Source: Gammaproteobacteria bacterium (GTDB lineage: Bacteria; Pseudomonadota; Gammaproteobacteria; J044). Taken from it: DNA of 6,229 nt. This document shows positions 1 through 5,301 of the stretch, in pieces (the stretch's first letter is position 1; every line of letters begins with the position of its first letter). The notes under the pieces were generated by a model. The model ran no database searches and was not told the origin of the DNA. It worked only from the letters and a program-made list of their open reading frames with translations. The position numbers and the translations under genes are program-made. The stretch is from positions 1 to 6,229 of the forward strand of contig JALWNJ010000117.1 in assembly GCA_026995955.1 (NCBI GenBank). Direction: 5' to 3'.

Positions 1-1003
1 CCACCTCGCCGCAGCTGATCTGCTCGATGCTCATGCCCTGCCCCTCGGCATCGTCGCGGTATTCCTCGATCACCTGTGCCACCAGGTCGTCGATGCGCAG
101 ATGCACACGCCTGGCAGGTACCTGCCCGGCATCCAGTCTGGAAACATCGAGCAGGCCGTCGAGCAATTGCGACAGCGCCTCCACCGAGCGCTGCATCTTG
201 CCCTGTGCCTCCTCGCGCTGGGCCGGCGTTTCGCTGCGCCCCAGCAGATCGAGGAACAGACCGAGCGCATGCAGGGGCTGACGCAGGTCGTGGCTGGCGG
301 CGGCCAGGAACCGGCTCTTGGCCAGATTGGCGGCCGCGGCCTGCTCGCTGGCCACACGCAGTTCATTGACCAGCTCCAGGTTGCGGAACTGCAGGATCAG
401 GTAGCCGACCAGCGCACGATGCACGGCGCGGGAAAATACCAGCATGGCGAGCATGAAGACCAGACACAGCAGCGCGACGGGAAGGTATTCCCGGCCGGCG
501 CCGATGACCGCCAGCGTCAGCGGGAACATGGTGCCGATGGTGTAACCCTGGTGCGCCCAGGGCACCACGGAGAGCGAGGCCAGCGAACCCGCCGTCATGC
601 CGGCCAGCAGGATCACCAGGAAGCTGAACAGCACCGTGTCCTGGGGGAGCAGGAAAAGCATTCCCGCAGCGCCCCACAGCAGGCCGGACAGGGTGCTTCC
701 GAGGACGAAGAAGAACTGCCAGAAACGCCGGTTCCGCTCCATCGTGGAATCGCTGTCGAAATAGCGCAGCCCAAGCCAGCGAACCAGGGACAGGATGACC
801 ACCGCCCCCAACCAGGCGCCAAGCACCGCGGGATGGGCATGATCGCGGAACACCGCCGTGAGCAGCAGCGCATTGGCAACCACGGCGGCCAGCAGCATGG
901 GCATCTGCCGGCGCAGCAGGCGCATCTGCTCCCAGACCACCTGCTCGCGCATCTCGGGCCCGAGTTCGACCTGCTCCTCTCCGGTGGGCCCGGTAGCAAT
1001 CAT
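1..1003 (-). CDS. Membrane-anchored sensor histidine kinase, 3' part missing
   Basis: Two-component sensor kinase that would autophosphorylate on a histidine and pass the phosphate to a response regulator; its target is not in the window. The frame is open from ATG 1003 to base 1, giving 334 residues. Residues 1-35 are charged and cytoplasmic. About six hydrophobic segments follow (roughly 36-52, 58-76, 96-118, 123-147, 153-168, 174-190) with very short connecting loops, so there is no sizeable periplasmic sensor domain. A helical linker (203-230) leads into the dimerisation/phosphoacceptor domain with the H-box ASHDLRQPLHALGLF; the phosphorylated residue is His238. The window ends before the N, G1 and G2 boxes of the ATPase domain. 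H-boxes of this type often occur in hybrid kinases with a C-terminal receiver, which cannot be checked here. The start is 7 bp after the CBS-protein stop, with only a weak Shine-Dalgarno, so translation may be coupled to that gene. Confidence 0.9.
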   Translation of the reverse strand, partial: MIATGPTGEEQVELGPEMREQVVWEQMRLLRRQMPMLLAAVVANALLLTAVFRDHAHPAVLGAWLGAVVILSLVRWLGLRYFDSDSTMERNRRFWQFFFVLGSTLSGLLWGAAGMLFLLPQDTVLFSFLVILLAGMTAGSLASLSVVPWAHQGYTIGTMFPLTLAVIGAGREYLPVALLCLVFMLAMLVFSRAVHRALVGYLILQFRNLELVNELRVASEQAAAANLAKSRFLAAASHDLRQPLHALGLFLDLLGRSETPAQREEAQGKMQRSVEALSQLLDGLLDVSRLDAGQVPARRVHLRIDDLVAQVIEEYRDDAEGQGMSIEQISCGEV

Positions 1004-1010
1004 GACCGTT

Positions 1011-1418
1011 TCAGTCGCTGCCTTCGAGCAAACCGCGCAACACCATGTCGGTGTAGCTGACGATGCCCTGCACCTTGCCATTGTCGATGACCGGCGCCCG
1101 CGACAGGCCAAAGCGCTCGAACAGGCGGGCGCAGTAGCGAATGTCCATGTCCGGCGGTACCGAGACCACCGGCTTGGACATCACCTCGTAGACATTGACC
1201 CGGTCCGGGGAACGGTCGCGGGCCAGCACCTGCTTGGCGATGTCGGACAGCAGCACGATGCCGTACTCGTCGTGTTCGTGGCGCTTGTCCACCAGCAGGG
1301 TCTTGGTTTCGACATGGCGCATCTTCTCCAGCGCCTCGCGCACGGTGGTCATGCCGTCGATGATGTCCACCTGCGTCTTCATGACATCCCGCACACGGAT
1401 CAGCTTGTGTTCGCTCAT
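1011..1418 (-). CDS. Two-CBS-domain protein
   Basis: Stand-alone Bateman module of 135 residues; such modules usually bind adenine nucleotides, SAM or related ligands and regulate a partner. CBS1 spans about residues 8-67, starting at VRDVMKTQVDIID and ending at GIVLLSDIAKQVL. CBS2 spans about 75-133, starting at VNVYEVMSKPVVSVPP and ending at GIVSYTDMVLRGLL. Both domains end in the G-h-x-(S/T)-x-x-D-like motif (GIVLLSD, GIVSYTD) whose hydroxyl and Asp contact the ribose in nucleotide-binding CBS pairs. There is no fused enzyme, channel or DNA-binding domain. The ATG overlaps the stop of the upstream PII-like gene as ATGA and is preceded by GAGGA six bases away. The position behind a membrane-protein pair and a PII-like gene suggests it regulates the transporter; the ligand is unknown. 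Confidence 0.93.
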   Translation of the reverse strand: MSEHKLIRVRDVMKTQVDIIDGMTTVREALEKMRHVETKTLLVDKRHEHDEYGIVLLSDIAKQVLARDRSPDRVNVYEVMSKPVVSVPPDMDIRYCARLFERFGLSRAPVIDNGKVQGIVSYTDMVLRGLLEGSD

Positions 1419-1765
1419 ATCTCGTCCTCGATCACATGGGTCAGTTCCTCGACCTGGTGACGCACGCCCACCGCGTCCTCCACGTCGATCTGGATGGCGA
1501 TGCCGGTGCCGGGTCGTTCCTCGAGCCGGGCGGCGCGGTTGATGGTCTCCAGGATGCGTCGGCTCAGATGCTCCTCGACCAGGAACAGCAGCACATCGCG
1601 CTGCGTCTCCAGCGTCAGCCCGAAGAAGGTCTTGCTGCGCTCGATGCCCTCGCCACGCGCATTGCTGATGATCGTGGCTCCGGTGGCACCGGCCTCGCGC
1701 GCAGCGTCCATGACCTTGTCGGTCATCTTGTCGTCGACGAAGGCCAGAATCAGCTTGAAGTGCAT
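1415..1765 (-). CDS. PII-like signalling protein with short T-loop
   Basis: Small protein of 116 residues with the beta-alpha-beta ferredoxin-like pattern of the PII (GlnB/GlnK) superfamily, which normally forms trimers, binds ATP/ADP or related nucleotides between subunits and controls a partner through the T-loop. Seen here: beta1 KLILAFVD, helix 1 about 13-25, beta2 GATGATIISNARG, a loop at about 36-54, beta3 RDVLLFLVEE, helix 2 about 67-81, a B-loop-like ERPGTGIAI at 83-91, then a PII-like IDVEDAVGVRHQ at 93-104. The loop is about four residues shorter than in GlnB and lacks the YRGAEY uridylylation site, so it is not classical nitrogen PII. ATG 1765 is chosen because AAGGAG stands nine bases upstream and homology starts there. 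The frame extends 25 codons further upstream but into the preceding gene. The ATG lies 1 bp after the stop of the DUF1538 gene. It probably gates the DUF1538 proteins, by analogy with GlnK-AmtB and SbtB-SbtA. Confidence 0.88.
   Translation of the reverse strand: MHFKLILAFVDDKMTDKVMDAAREAGATGATIISNARGEGIERSKTFFGLTLETQRDVLLFLVEEHLSRRILETINRAARLEERPGTGIAIQIDVEDAVGVRHQVEELTHVIEDEI
1425..1429 (-). promoter_or_regulatory. Ribosome binding site of the CBS-domain gene
   Basis: GAGGA on the minus strand, six bases before ATG 1418. It lies inside the last codons of the PII-like gene, supporting coupled translation across the ATGA overlap. Confidence 0.6.
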
Positions 1766-1766
1766 G

Positions 1767-2573
1767 TCAGGCGTCTCCTTGGGATGGCGAATGACTGCGG
1801 CGATGGGCCAGGCGGGCGCGCAGGGTCGCCAACTGAGCATAGGCCATCACCGTCATCATGGGGAACAGGCTGGCGAAGGCGATGAGGCCAAAGCCATCGA
1901 TCATGGGATTGCGGCCCGGCACCGTCTGCGCCAGGCCAAGACCCAGCGCGGCAACCAGCGGCACGGTCACGGTCGAAGTGGTCACGCCACCGGAATCGTA
2001 GGCCAGCGGCACGATCATGCGCGGCGCAAACACCGTCTGGATCACGACGACGACATAGCCGGTGATGATGAACCAGTGCAGCGGCAGGCCGGTGACGATG
2101 CGGAAGGTGCCGAGCGCAATGCCAATCGCCACCCCCAGCGCCACCGCGATGCGCAACCCCCAGATGGAGATTGCGCCACCCGAGATCTCCTCGGCCTTGA
2201 TCGCCACCGCCAGCAGCGAGGGCTCGGCAATGGTGGTGCTGAAACCGATGGCGAAGGCAAAGGCATAGACCCAGCCATAGTCCGCCCAGTGCGCCTGCAG
2301 GTGCTGCACGGCACCGGCACCGAACAGGAACTCGGGATCCGTGAACTGCCGCGCCATCAGCTCGCCGATGGGGAACAGGGCCTGCTCCAGCCCCTCCAGG
2401 AACAGCGTCAGGCCGAGGATGACATAGACGAAGCCGACCAGTACCCGACGCGGATTGGGCAGCGGCTTGCGGATCACCAGGAACTGGAAACCGAAGATGA
2501 TGGCCGCAATCGGCAGCACGTCGTCCAGAGTCTCCAGCAGGGCATGAGGAAAACCAATCAGAAAGTCGATCAC
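1767..2573 (-). CDS. DUF1538 membrane protein, second of a pair (UmpB-like)
   Basis: Polytopic inner-membrane protein of 268 residues of the DUF1538 family. As I recall, tandem DUF1538 proteins from Halomonas were characterised as a Na+(Li+,K+)/H+ antiporter (UmpAB) that needs both subunits; transfer of that function here is inference. Hydrophobic stretches lie at about 18-34, 43-60, 101-125, 138-158, 166-183, 203-216 and 228-250. Family motifs are [11 protein letters not shown] (61-71), [15 protein letters not shown] (110-124), [15 protein letters not shown] (191-205) and [17 protein letters not shown] (220-236). Compared with its upstream paralogue it has a longer first inter-motif loop (about 76-100, [10 protein letters not shown]) and a basic hydrophilic tail (251-268, [17 protein letters not shown]). 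The start is GTG in a GTGA overlap with the preceding stop and has a poor Shine-Dalgarno, so translational coupling is likely. Confidence 0.88.
   Translation of the reverse strand: MIDFLIGFPHALLETLDDVLPIAAIIFGFQFLVIRKPLPNPRRVLVGFVYVILGLTLFLEGLEQALFPIGELMARQFTDPEFLFGAGAVQHLQAHWADYGWVYAFAFAIGFSTTIAEPSLLAVAIKAEEISGGAISIWGLRIAVALGVAIGIALGTFRIVTGLPLHWFIITGYVVVVIQTVFAPRMIVPLAYDSGGVTTSTVTVPLVAALGLGLAQTVPGRNPMIDGFGLIAFASLFPMMTVMAYAQLATLRARLAHRRSHSPSQGDA
1775..1780 (-). promoter_or_regulatory. Ribosome binding site that fixes the PII-like start
   Basis: AAGGAG on the minus strand, nine bases before ATG 1765. It is the strongest Shine-Dalgarno in the left block and lies within the 3' end of the DUF1538 gene. 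It argues against the upstream in-frame ATG at 1840, and it would allow high PII-like output relative to the membrane proteins. Confidence 0.7.
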
Positions 2574-3313
2574 AGCACCAGCATCCCGTAACCCATGACG
2601 AAGATCATCGGCGTCAGCGAAGCCAGGGCGATGAGCCCGAAGCCGTCGATCATCGGATTGCGCCCACGAATGCTGGCAGCCAGCCCCACCCCCAAGGCCG
2701 TCACCAGAGGCACGGTGATGGTGGAGGTGGTCACCCCGCCCGAGTCATAGGCGATGCCGATGATCTCGCGCGGCGCGAACACCGTCATCAGCACCACCAG
2801 CAGGTAACCACCAATGATGATGAGATGCAACGGCCAGCCGCGGATGATGCGGTAAACACCTAGCAGTACGGCCAGCCCCACCGACAGCGCCACCGTCAGG
2901 CGCAGCCCGAGGGCATAGCGTTCCTGGGCCTCCTCGCCGGCCCCGATGCTGCCGTTGGCGGCCGCCACCTCGGCCGCCTCGTCGGCCACCGCAATCAGCG
3001 CCGGCTCCGCCACCGTGGTGCCGAAGCCGAGCGCAAAGGCAAAGGCCAGCAGCCACGGCAGGCTGCCCTTGCGGGCAAAGGCCTGGGCCAGGGATTCGCC
3101 AATGGGGAACAGCCCCATCTCCAGGCCATAGACGAAGAAGGTCAGCCCCAGCACCACCAGCAGGGTGCCGAACAGCAGGTCGAAGAGGTTCGGGATCGGC
3201 TGACCCAGCACCAGCAGCTGGAAGAAGGCGATGACGCCGATGATGGGCAGCAGGTCGCGCAGGCTCTCGCCAAAGGTGCGCAGGAAGGCGCGCAGCGGGC
3301 GTGCCAGACTCAC
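2570..3313 (-). CDS. DUF1538 membrane protein, first of a pair (UmpA-like)
   Basis: Polytopic inner-membrane protein of 247 residues, paralogous to the gene that follows it. Family motifs, in the same order, are [11 protein letters not shown] (63-73), [15 protein letters not shown] (96-110), [15 protein letters not shown] (188-202) and [17 protein letters not shown] (217-233). Hydrophobic segments lie at about 21-37, 46-63, 86-110, 136-155, 163-180, 200-214 and 226-246. A short hydrophilic stretch (about 111-133, rich in Ala, Glu and Gly) follows the TTVAEP segment and differs from the paralogue. GTG 3313 is chosen because ACGGGG lies seven bases upstream. An in-frame TTG at 3319 is also possible but sits only one base from that site. 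The rubredoxin stop is 13 bp upstream, so the gene is in the same operon. A cation/proton antiporter role with the partner is likely but not proven. Confidence 0.88.
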   Translation of the reverse strand: MSLARPLRAFLRTFGESLRDLLPIIGVIAFFQLLVLGQPIPNLFDLLFGTLLVVLGLTFFVYGLEMGLFPIGESLAQAFARKGSLPWLLAFAFALGFGTTVAEPALIAVADEAAEVAAANGSIGAGEEAQERYALGLRLTVALSVGLAVLLGVYRIIRGWPLHLIIIGGYLLVVLMTVFAPREIIGIAYDSGGVTTSTITVPLVTALGVGLAASIRGRNPMIDGFGLIALASLTPMIFVMGYGMLVL

Positions 3314-3320
3314 CGACAAA

Positions 3321-3326
3321 CCCCGT
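3321..3326 (-). promoter_or_regulatory. Ribosome binding site deciding the UmpA-like start
   Basis: ACGGGG on the minus strand in the 13-bp gap after the rubredoxin stop. It is seven bases from GTG 3313 but only one from the in-frame TTG at 3319, so GTG is favoured. Confidence 0.5.
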
Positions 3327-3521
3327 TCAGATCTCGATCATCTCGAAGTCGTCCTTGCCGGCACCACACTCGGGACAGACCCAGTTCACTGGCACGTCCT
3401 CCCAGCGCGTGCCGGGCGGGATGCCCTCGTCCGGCAGTCCCTTCTCCTCGTCGTAGACGAAGCCGCAGATCACGCACATCCACTTGCGGAAGGGCTCGGT
3501 GGGTTCCTGGAAACTGCTCAT
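3327..3521 (-). CDS. Rubredoxin
   Basis: Small cytoplasmic one-electron carrier of 64 residues with a single Fe bound by four cysteines. The ligands are in two knuckles, CVICG (Cys16, Cys19) and CPECG (Cys49, Cys52), 33 residues apart from Cys16 to Cys49 as expected for the family. Conserved elements [35 protein letters not shown] and GKDDFEM are all present. A 12-residue hydrophilic N-terminal extension precedes the fold, making it slightly longer than clostridial rubredoxins. ATG 3521 is preferred over the adjacent in-frame TTG 3524 because GAGGAG lies eight bases before the ATG. It is first in the six-gene minus-strand block and is divergent from thiD. Its electron partner is not visible. 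The rubredoxin/thiD divergence is common in gammaproteobacteria, so linkage to the downstream transporter may be incidental. Confidence 0.96.
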   Translation of the reverse strand: MSSFQEPTEPFRKWMCVICGFVYDEEKGLPDEGIPPGTRWEDVPVNWVCPECGAGKDDFEMIEI

Positions 3522-3529
3522 CAACGGGA

Positions 3530-3535
3530 CTCCTC
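3530..3535 (-). promoter_or_regulatory. Ribosome binding site of the rubredoxin gene
   Basis: GAGGAG on the minus strand, eight bases before ATG 3521 and five before the in-frame TTG 3524. The spacing favours the ATG. Confidence 0.65.
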
Positions 3536-3575
3536 AGGCTGGGGCCGGATCCGGCGGCAATCGCCCCGGCGGGTG

Positions 3576-3581
3576 TATCAT
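3576..3581 (+). promoter_or_regulatory. Candidate -10 element of thiDE
   Basis: TATCAT, preceded by TG, placed so that transcription would begin near 3588 and leave a leader of about 32 nt before ATG 3620. There is no good -35 at 16-18 bp spacing. The context TGTATCAT resembles the hemL candidate TGTACAAT. Confidence 0.35.
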
Positions 3582-3619
3582 GATGCCACGCCCGCCGCGT
3601 GCACAGGATAACCAAAGCC

Positions 3620-4447
3620 ATGAGCGACGACCAGCAAGCCCCCCTGCCGGTGGTGATGAGCATCGCCGGACTCGACCCCACCGGCGGCGCCGGCCTGCAG
3701 GCCGACGGCGAGGCCATCGTCAGCATGGGCTGCCATGCCTGCCCGGTCATCACCGCGGCCACCGTGCAGGACACCGTGCGCGTGGCCGGTTTCGCCCCCA
3801 TCGCTCCGGAGGTGGTCATTGCCCAGGCCCGCGCCGTGCTCGAGGACATGCCGGTGCACGCCATCAAGATCGGCCTGCTCGGCAGCCTGGAGAACATCGA
3901 GGCGGTGCATGGGGTGCTGGCAGACTATCCCGGCATTCCGGTGGTACTCGACCCGGTGCTGGCCTCCGGCGCCGGCGACGAGCTGGCCGACGAAGAGATG
4001 ATCGAGGCCCTGCGCGAACTGCTGCTGCCGCAGACCACCGTGCTGACTCCCAACTCGCAGGAGGCGCGGCGCCTGGCGCCGCAGTCCGACAACCTCGAGG
4101 CCTGCGCCATGTCGCTGCTGGAACAGGGTTGCGACTTCGTGCTGGTCACCGGCACCCACGAGAACACGCCGCAGGTGATCAACACCCTCTACGGCGGCAA
4201 CCGCCGCCTGGAACAGTACCGTTGGGATCGACTGGAGGGCAGGTACCACGGCTCCGGCTGCACCCTGTCGGCAGCCCTCGCCGCCCTGCTGGCACAGGGC
4301 GAGGAGGTGCCCGGCGCGGCGCGCGAGGCGCAGGAGTACACCTGGCAGGCGCTGTACCACGGCTATGCCCTGGGCATGGACCAGCACCTGCCCAACCGCC
4401 TGTTCTGGGCCACCGCGGCAGACGAGGACGGCGATGCCGCGAACTGA
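3620..4447 (+). CDS. thiD: Hydroxymethylpyrimidine/phosphomethylpyrimidine kinase
   Basis: Cytosolic kinase that phosphorylates HMP and then HMP-P to HMP-PP, the pyrimidine precursor of thiamine phosphate. It has 275 residues, close to the usual 260-280, and a ribokinase-like fold. The N-terminal motif SIAGLDPTGGAGLQAD (14-29) matches the family SIAGSDPSGGAGIQAD, with Leu18 in place of the usual Ser or Thr. Further family marks are TAATVQDT in the substrate region, VLDPVLASGAGDEL (from 109), LTPNSQEA (142-149) and the anion-hole/catalytic GSGCTLSAALAAL with Cys214. ATG 3620 is chosen because the family alignment begins just after it. The in-frame GTG 3599 has no ribosome site, and AGGA at 3604-3607 lies twelve bases before the ATG, which is rather far. 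The reading frame overlaps thiE by 14 bp, so the product should be made together with the enzyme that consumes it. Confidence 0.96.
   Translation: MSDDQQAPLPVVMSIAGLDPTGGAGLQADGEAIVSMGCHACPVITAATVQDTVRVAGFAPIAPEVVIAQARAVLEDMPVHAIKIGLLGSLENIEAVHGVLADYPGIPVVLDPVLASGAGDELADEEMIEALRELLLPQTTVLTPNSQEARRLAPQSDNLEACAMSLLEQGCDFVLVTGTHENTPQVINTLYGGNRRLEQYRWDRLEGRYHGSGCTLSAALAALLAQGEEVPGAAREAQEYTWQALYHGYALGMDQHLPNRLFWATAADEDGDAAN
4424..4428 (+). promoter_or_regulatory. Ribosome binding site that fixes the thiE start
   Basis: GAGGA located inside the end of thiD, five bases before ATG 4434. It supports this start over the in-frame ATG at 4365, which would add 23 non-homologous residues. Confidence 0.6.
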
Positions 4448-5072
4448 GCTGCGCGGCCTGTACGCGATCACCGACGAGCACCTGATCCCGCCGCGGGCGC
4501 TGCCGGAACGGGTCGAGGCCGTGCTGCGCGGCGGCGCCCGCCTGGTGCAGTACCGCGCCAAGCGGGCCGACGACGCCACCCGCCTGCAACAGGCCCGGGC
4601 GCTGGCCGCGCTGTGCCGCGAACACGATGCCCTGCTCATCGTCAACGACGACCCGGTACTCGCGCACCGCGCCGGCGCCCACGGCGTGCACCTGGGCCGC
4701 GACGACGCGCCGCTGGCCGAGGCGCGCGCGCTGCTGGGGCCGGATGCGGTCATCGGCGTCACCTGCCACGACGACCTGCAACGGGCACGGCGACTGCGCG
4801 ACGCCGGCGCCGACTACCTGGCCTTCGGCCGCCTGTTCCCCTCACGCACCAAACCCGAGGCCCCGCCCTGCCCGCTGGCACGCCTCGGCGCGGCGCGCGT
4901 GCTGGACCTGCCGGTGTGTGCCATCGGCGGCATCGATACCGACAACGCTCGGCAGGTGATTGCCGCCGGCGCCGACCTGCTGGCCGTGATCCACGGCCTG
5001 TTCGGCCAGCCCGACCCCGAAGCGGCAGCGCGGCGGCTGGCGGCCTTGTTTGCGCAAGCCACCAACCATTGA
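4434..5072 (+). CDS. thiE: Thiamine phosphate synthase
   Basis: Joins HMP-PP and thiazole phosphate to form thiamine phosphate and pyrophosphate; cytosolic TIM barrel. It has 212 residues, the normal length. The family pattern is complete: GLYAITD (8-14) on strand 1; LVQYRAK (37-43), the counterpart of the pyrophosphate-contacting QLRxK, here with Tyr40 for the usual Leu; LIVNDDPVLA with Asp72, and HLGRDDAPL with Asp91, the expected Mg ligands; GVTCHD (108-113), where GxSxH is more usual; DYLAFGRLFPSRTKP (127-141), the thiazole-phosphate loop; CAIGGID (162-168); and GADLLAVIHGLF (179-190). It starts within the last codons of thiD (14-bp overlap) and forms a coupled two-gene unit with it. Thiazole and HMP biosynthesis genes are not in the window. 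Confidence 0.96.
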   Translation: MPRTELRGLYAITDEHLIPPRALPERVEAVLRGGARLVQYRAKRADDATRLQQARALAALCREHDALLIVNDDPVLAHRAGAHGVHLGRDDAPLAEARALLGPDAVIGVTCHDDLQRARRLRDAGADYLAFGRLFPSRTKPEAPPCPLARLGAARVLDLPVCAIGGIDTDNARQVIAAGADLLAVIHGLFGQPDPEAAARRLAALFAQATNH

Positions 5073-5232
5073 CCCTCAGCGGGAGCCGCTGGGCTAGCAA
5101 GGATGTAGCCTGGCGGCCACACTTGGACAATGGGATACGCAGTCAGGACGACGACCGAGTTCGACCGCTGGCTCCGGCGTACGCGATCGAAGGGCACTCG
5201 ACATCGATCTCACGGTTGCTGCCTGAGGGTCA
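5070..5232. repeat. 163-bp segment bounded by a 10-bp perfect inverted repeat
   Basis: TGACCCTCAG at 5070-5079 is the exact reverse complement of CTGAGGGTCA at 5223-5232. The left copy begins on the thiE stop codon; the right copy ends 27 bp before the hemL -10. The interior also has GATCGA/TCGATC (5185-5190 and 5204-5209, 13-nt loop) and GGCTA/TAGCC (5092-5096 and 5106-5110). No coding sequence is supported inside, and no flanking target-site duplication was seen. It could be a relic of a small mobile element, a long-range RNA stem, or chance. Confidence 0.4.
5075..5093 (+). terminator. Hairpin just after thiE, weak terminator candidate
   Basis: CAGCGG (5077-5082) pairs with CCGCTG (5086-5091) around a GAG loop, extended by a U-G and a C-G pair to 5075-5093. 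It begins three bases after the thiE stop. The sequence after it (GCTAGCAAGG) has no T-run, so it is not a standard intrinsic terminator. It may instead protect the thiDE mRNA 3' end. Confidence 0.3.
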
Positions 5233-5259
5233 CGCACCAGTCCCCCATCCCCTTTCGTG

Positions 5260-5265
5260 TACAAT
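5260..5265 (+). promoter_or_regulatory. Candidate -10 element of hemL
   Basis: TACAAT, five of six matches to the sigma70 -10 consensus, 36 bp before ATG 5302, giving a predicted start near 5272 and a leader of about 30 nt. No convincing -35 stands 16-18 bp upstream, so an activator may help. The preceding TG gives TGTACAAT, similar to the thiD candidate. Confidence 0.45.
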
Positions 5266-5301
5266 CCCGCCTCGACATCCAAGGCCACGGGATCCGTACA
5301 C

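Larger units (their letters stand above)
3522..3619. promoter_or_regulatory. Divergent promoter region between rubredoxin operon and thiD
   Basis: 98-bp non-coding gap between two divergent starts, so it must hold the promoters of both blocks unless these are read from outside. Visible in it: TATCAT at 3576-3581, five of six matches to a plus-strand -10, without a recognisable -35; an 8-bp palindrome ATCATGAT at 3577-3584; a 12-bp palindrome GCCGGATCCGGC at 3544-3555 in the rubredoxin leader; and CCGGCGG twice in direct orientation (3551 and 3566, 15 bp apart). No clear minus-strand sigma70 promoter was found. No TPP riboswitch motifs are present. Confidence 0.5.

Noticed and set aside
101..1060. 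Open frame of 319 codons on the plus strand
   Set aside because: It lies antisense to the histidine kinase, whose frame has clear helices and an H-box. The plus-strand translation is Gln/His/Arg-rich with no recognisable domain, typical of a GC-rich shadow frame.
1766..1840. Upstream ATG at 1840 for the PII-like gene
   Set aside because: It would overlap the DUF1538 gene by 74 bp and add a non-homologous leader; ATG 1765 has a strong ribosome site.
1494..2591. Open frame of 365 codons on the plus strand
   Set aside because: Antisense to the PII-like and DUF1538 genes; low-complexity Gln/His/Asp/Arg-rich translation with no family features.
3522..3619. TPP riboswitch before thiD
   Set aside because: The leader is too short and lacks the conserved THI-element segments (CTGAGA and ACCTGA-type motifs).
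3599..3619. GTG start at 3599 for thiD
   Set aside because: It adds seven residues outside the family alignment and has no Shine-Dalgarno; ATG 3620 is better.
3578..4762. Open frame of 394 codons on the minus strand
   Set aside because: Antisense to thiD and the start of thiE, both with full family motifs; the minus translation has no domain.
5073..5301. Small gene or RNA gene in the thiE-hemL gap
   Set aside because: No frame with a plausible start, ribosome site and composition was seen, and no tRNA or known RNA fold could be recognised.
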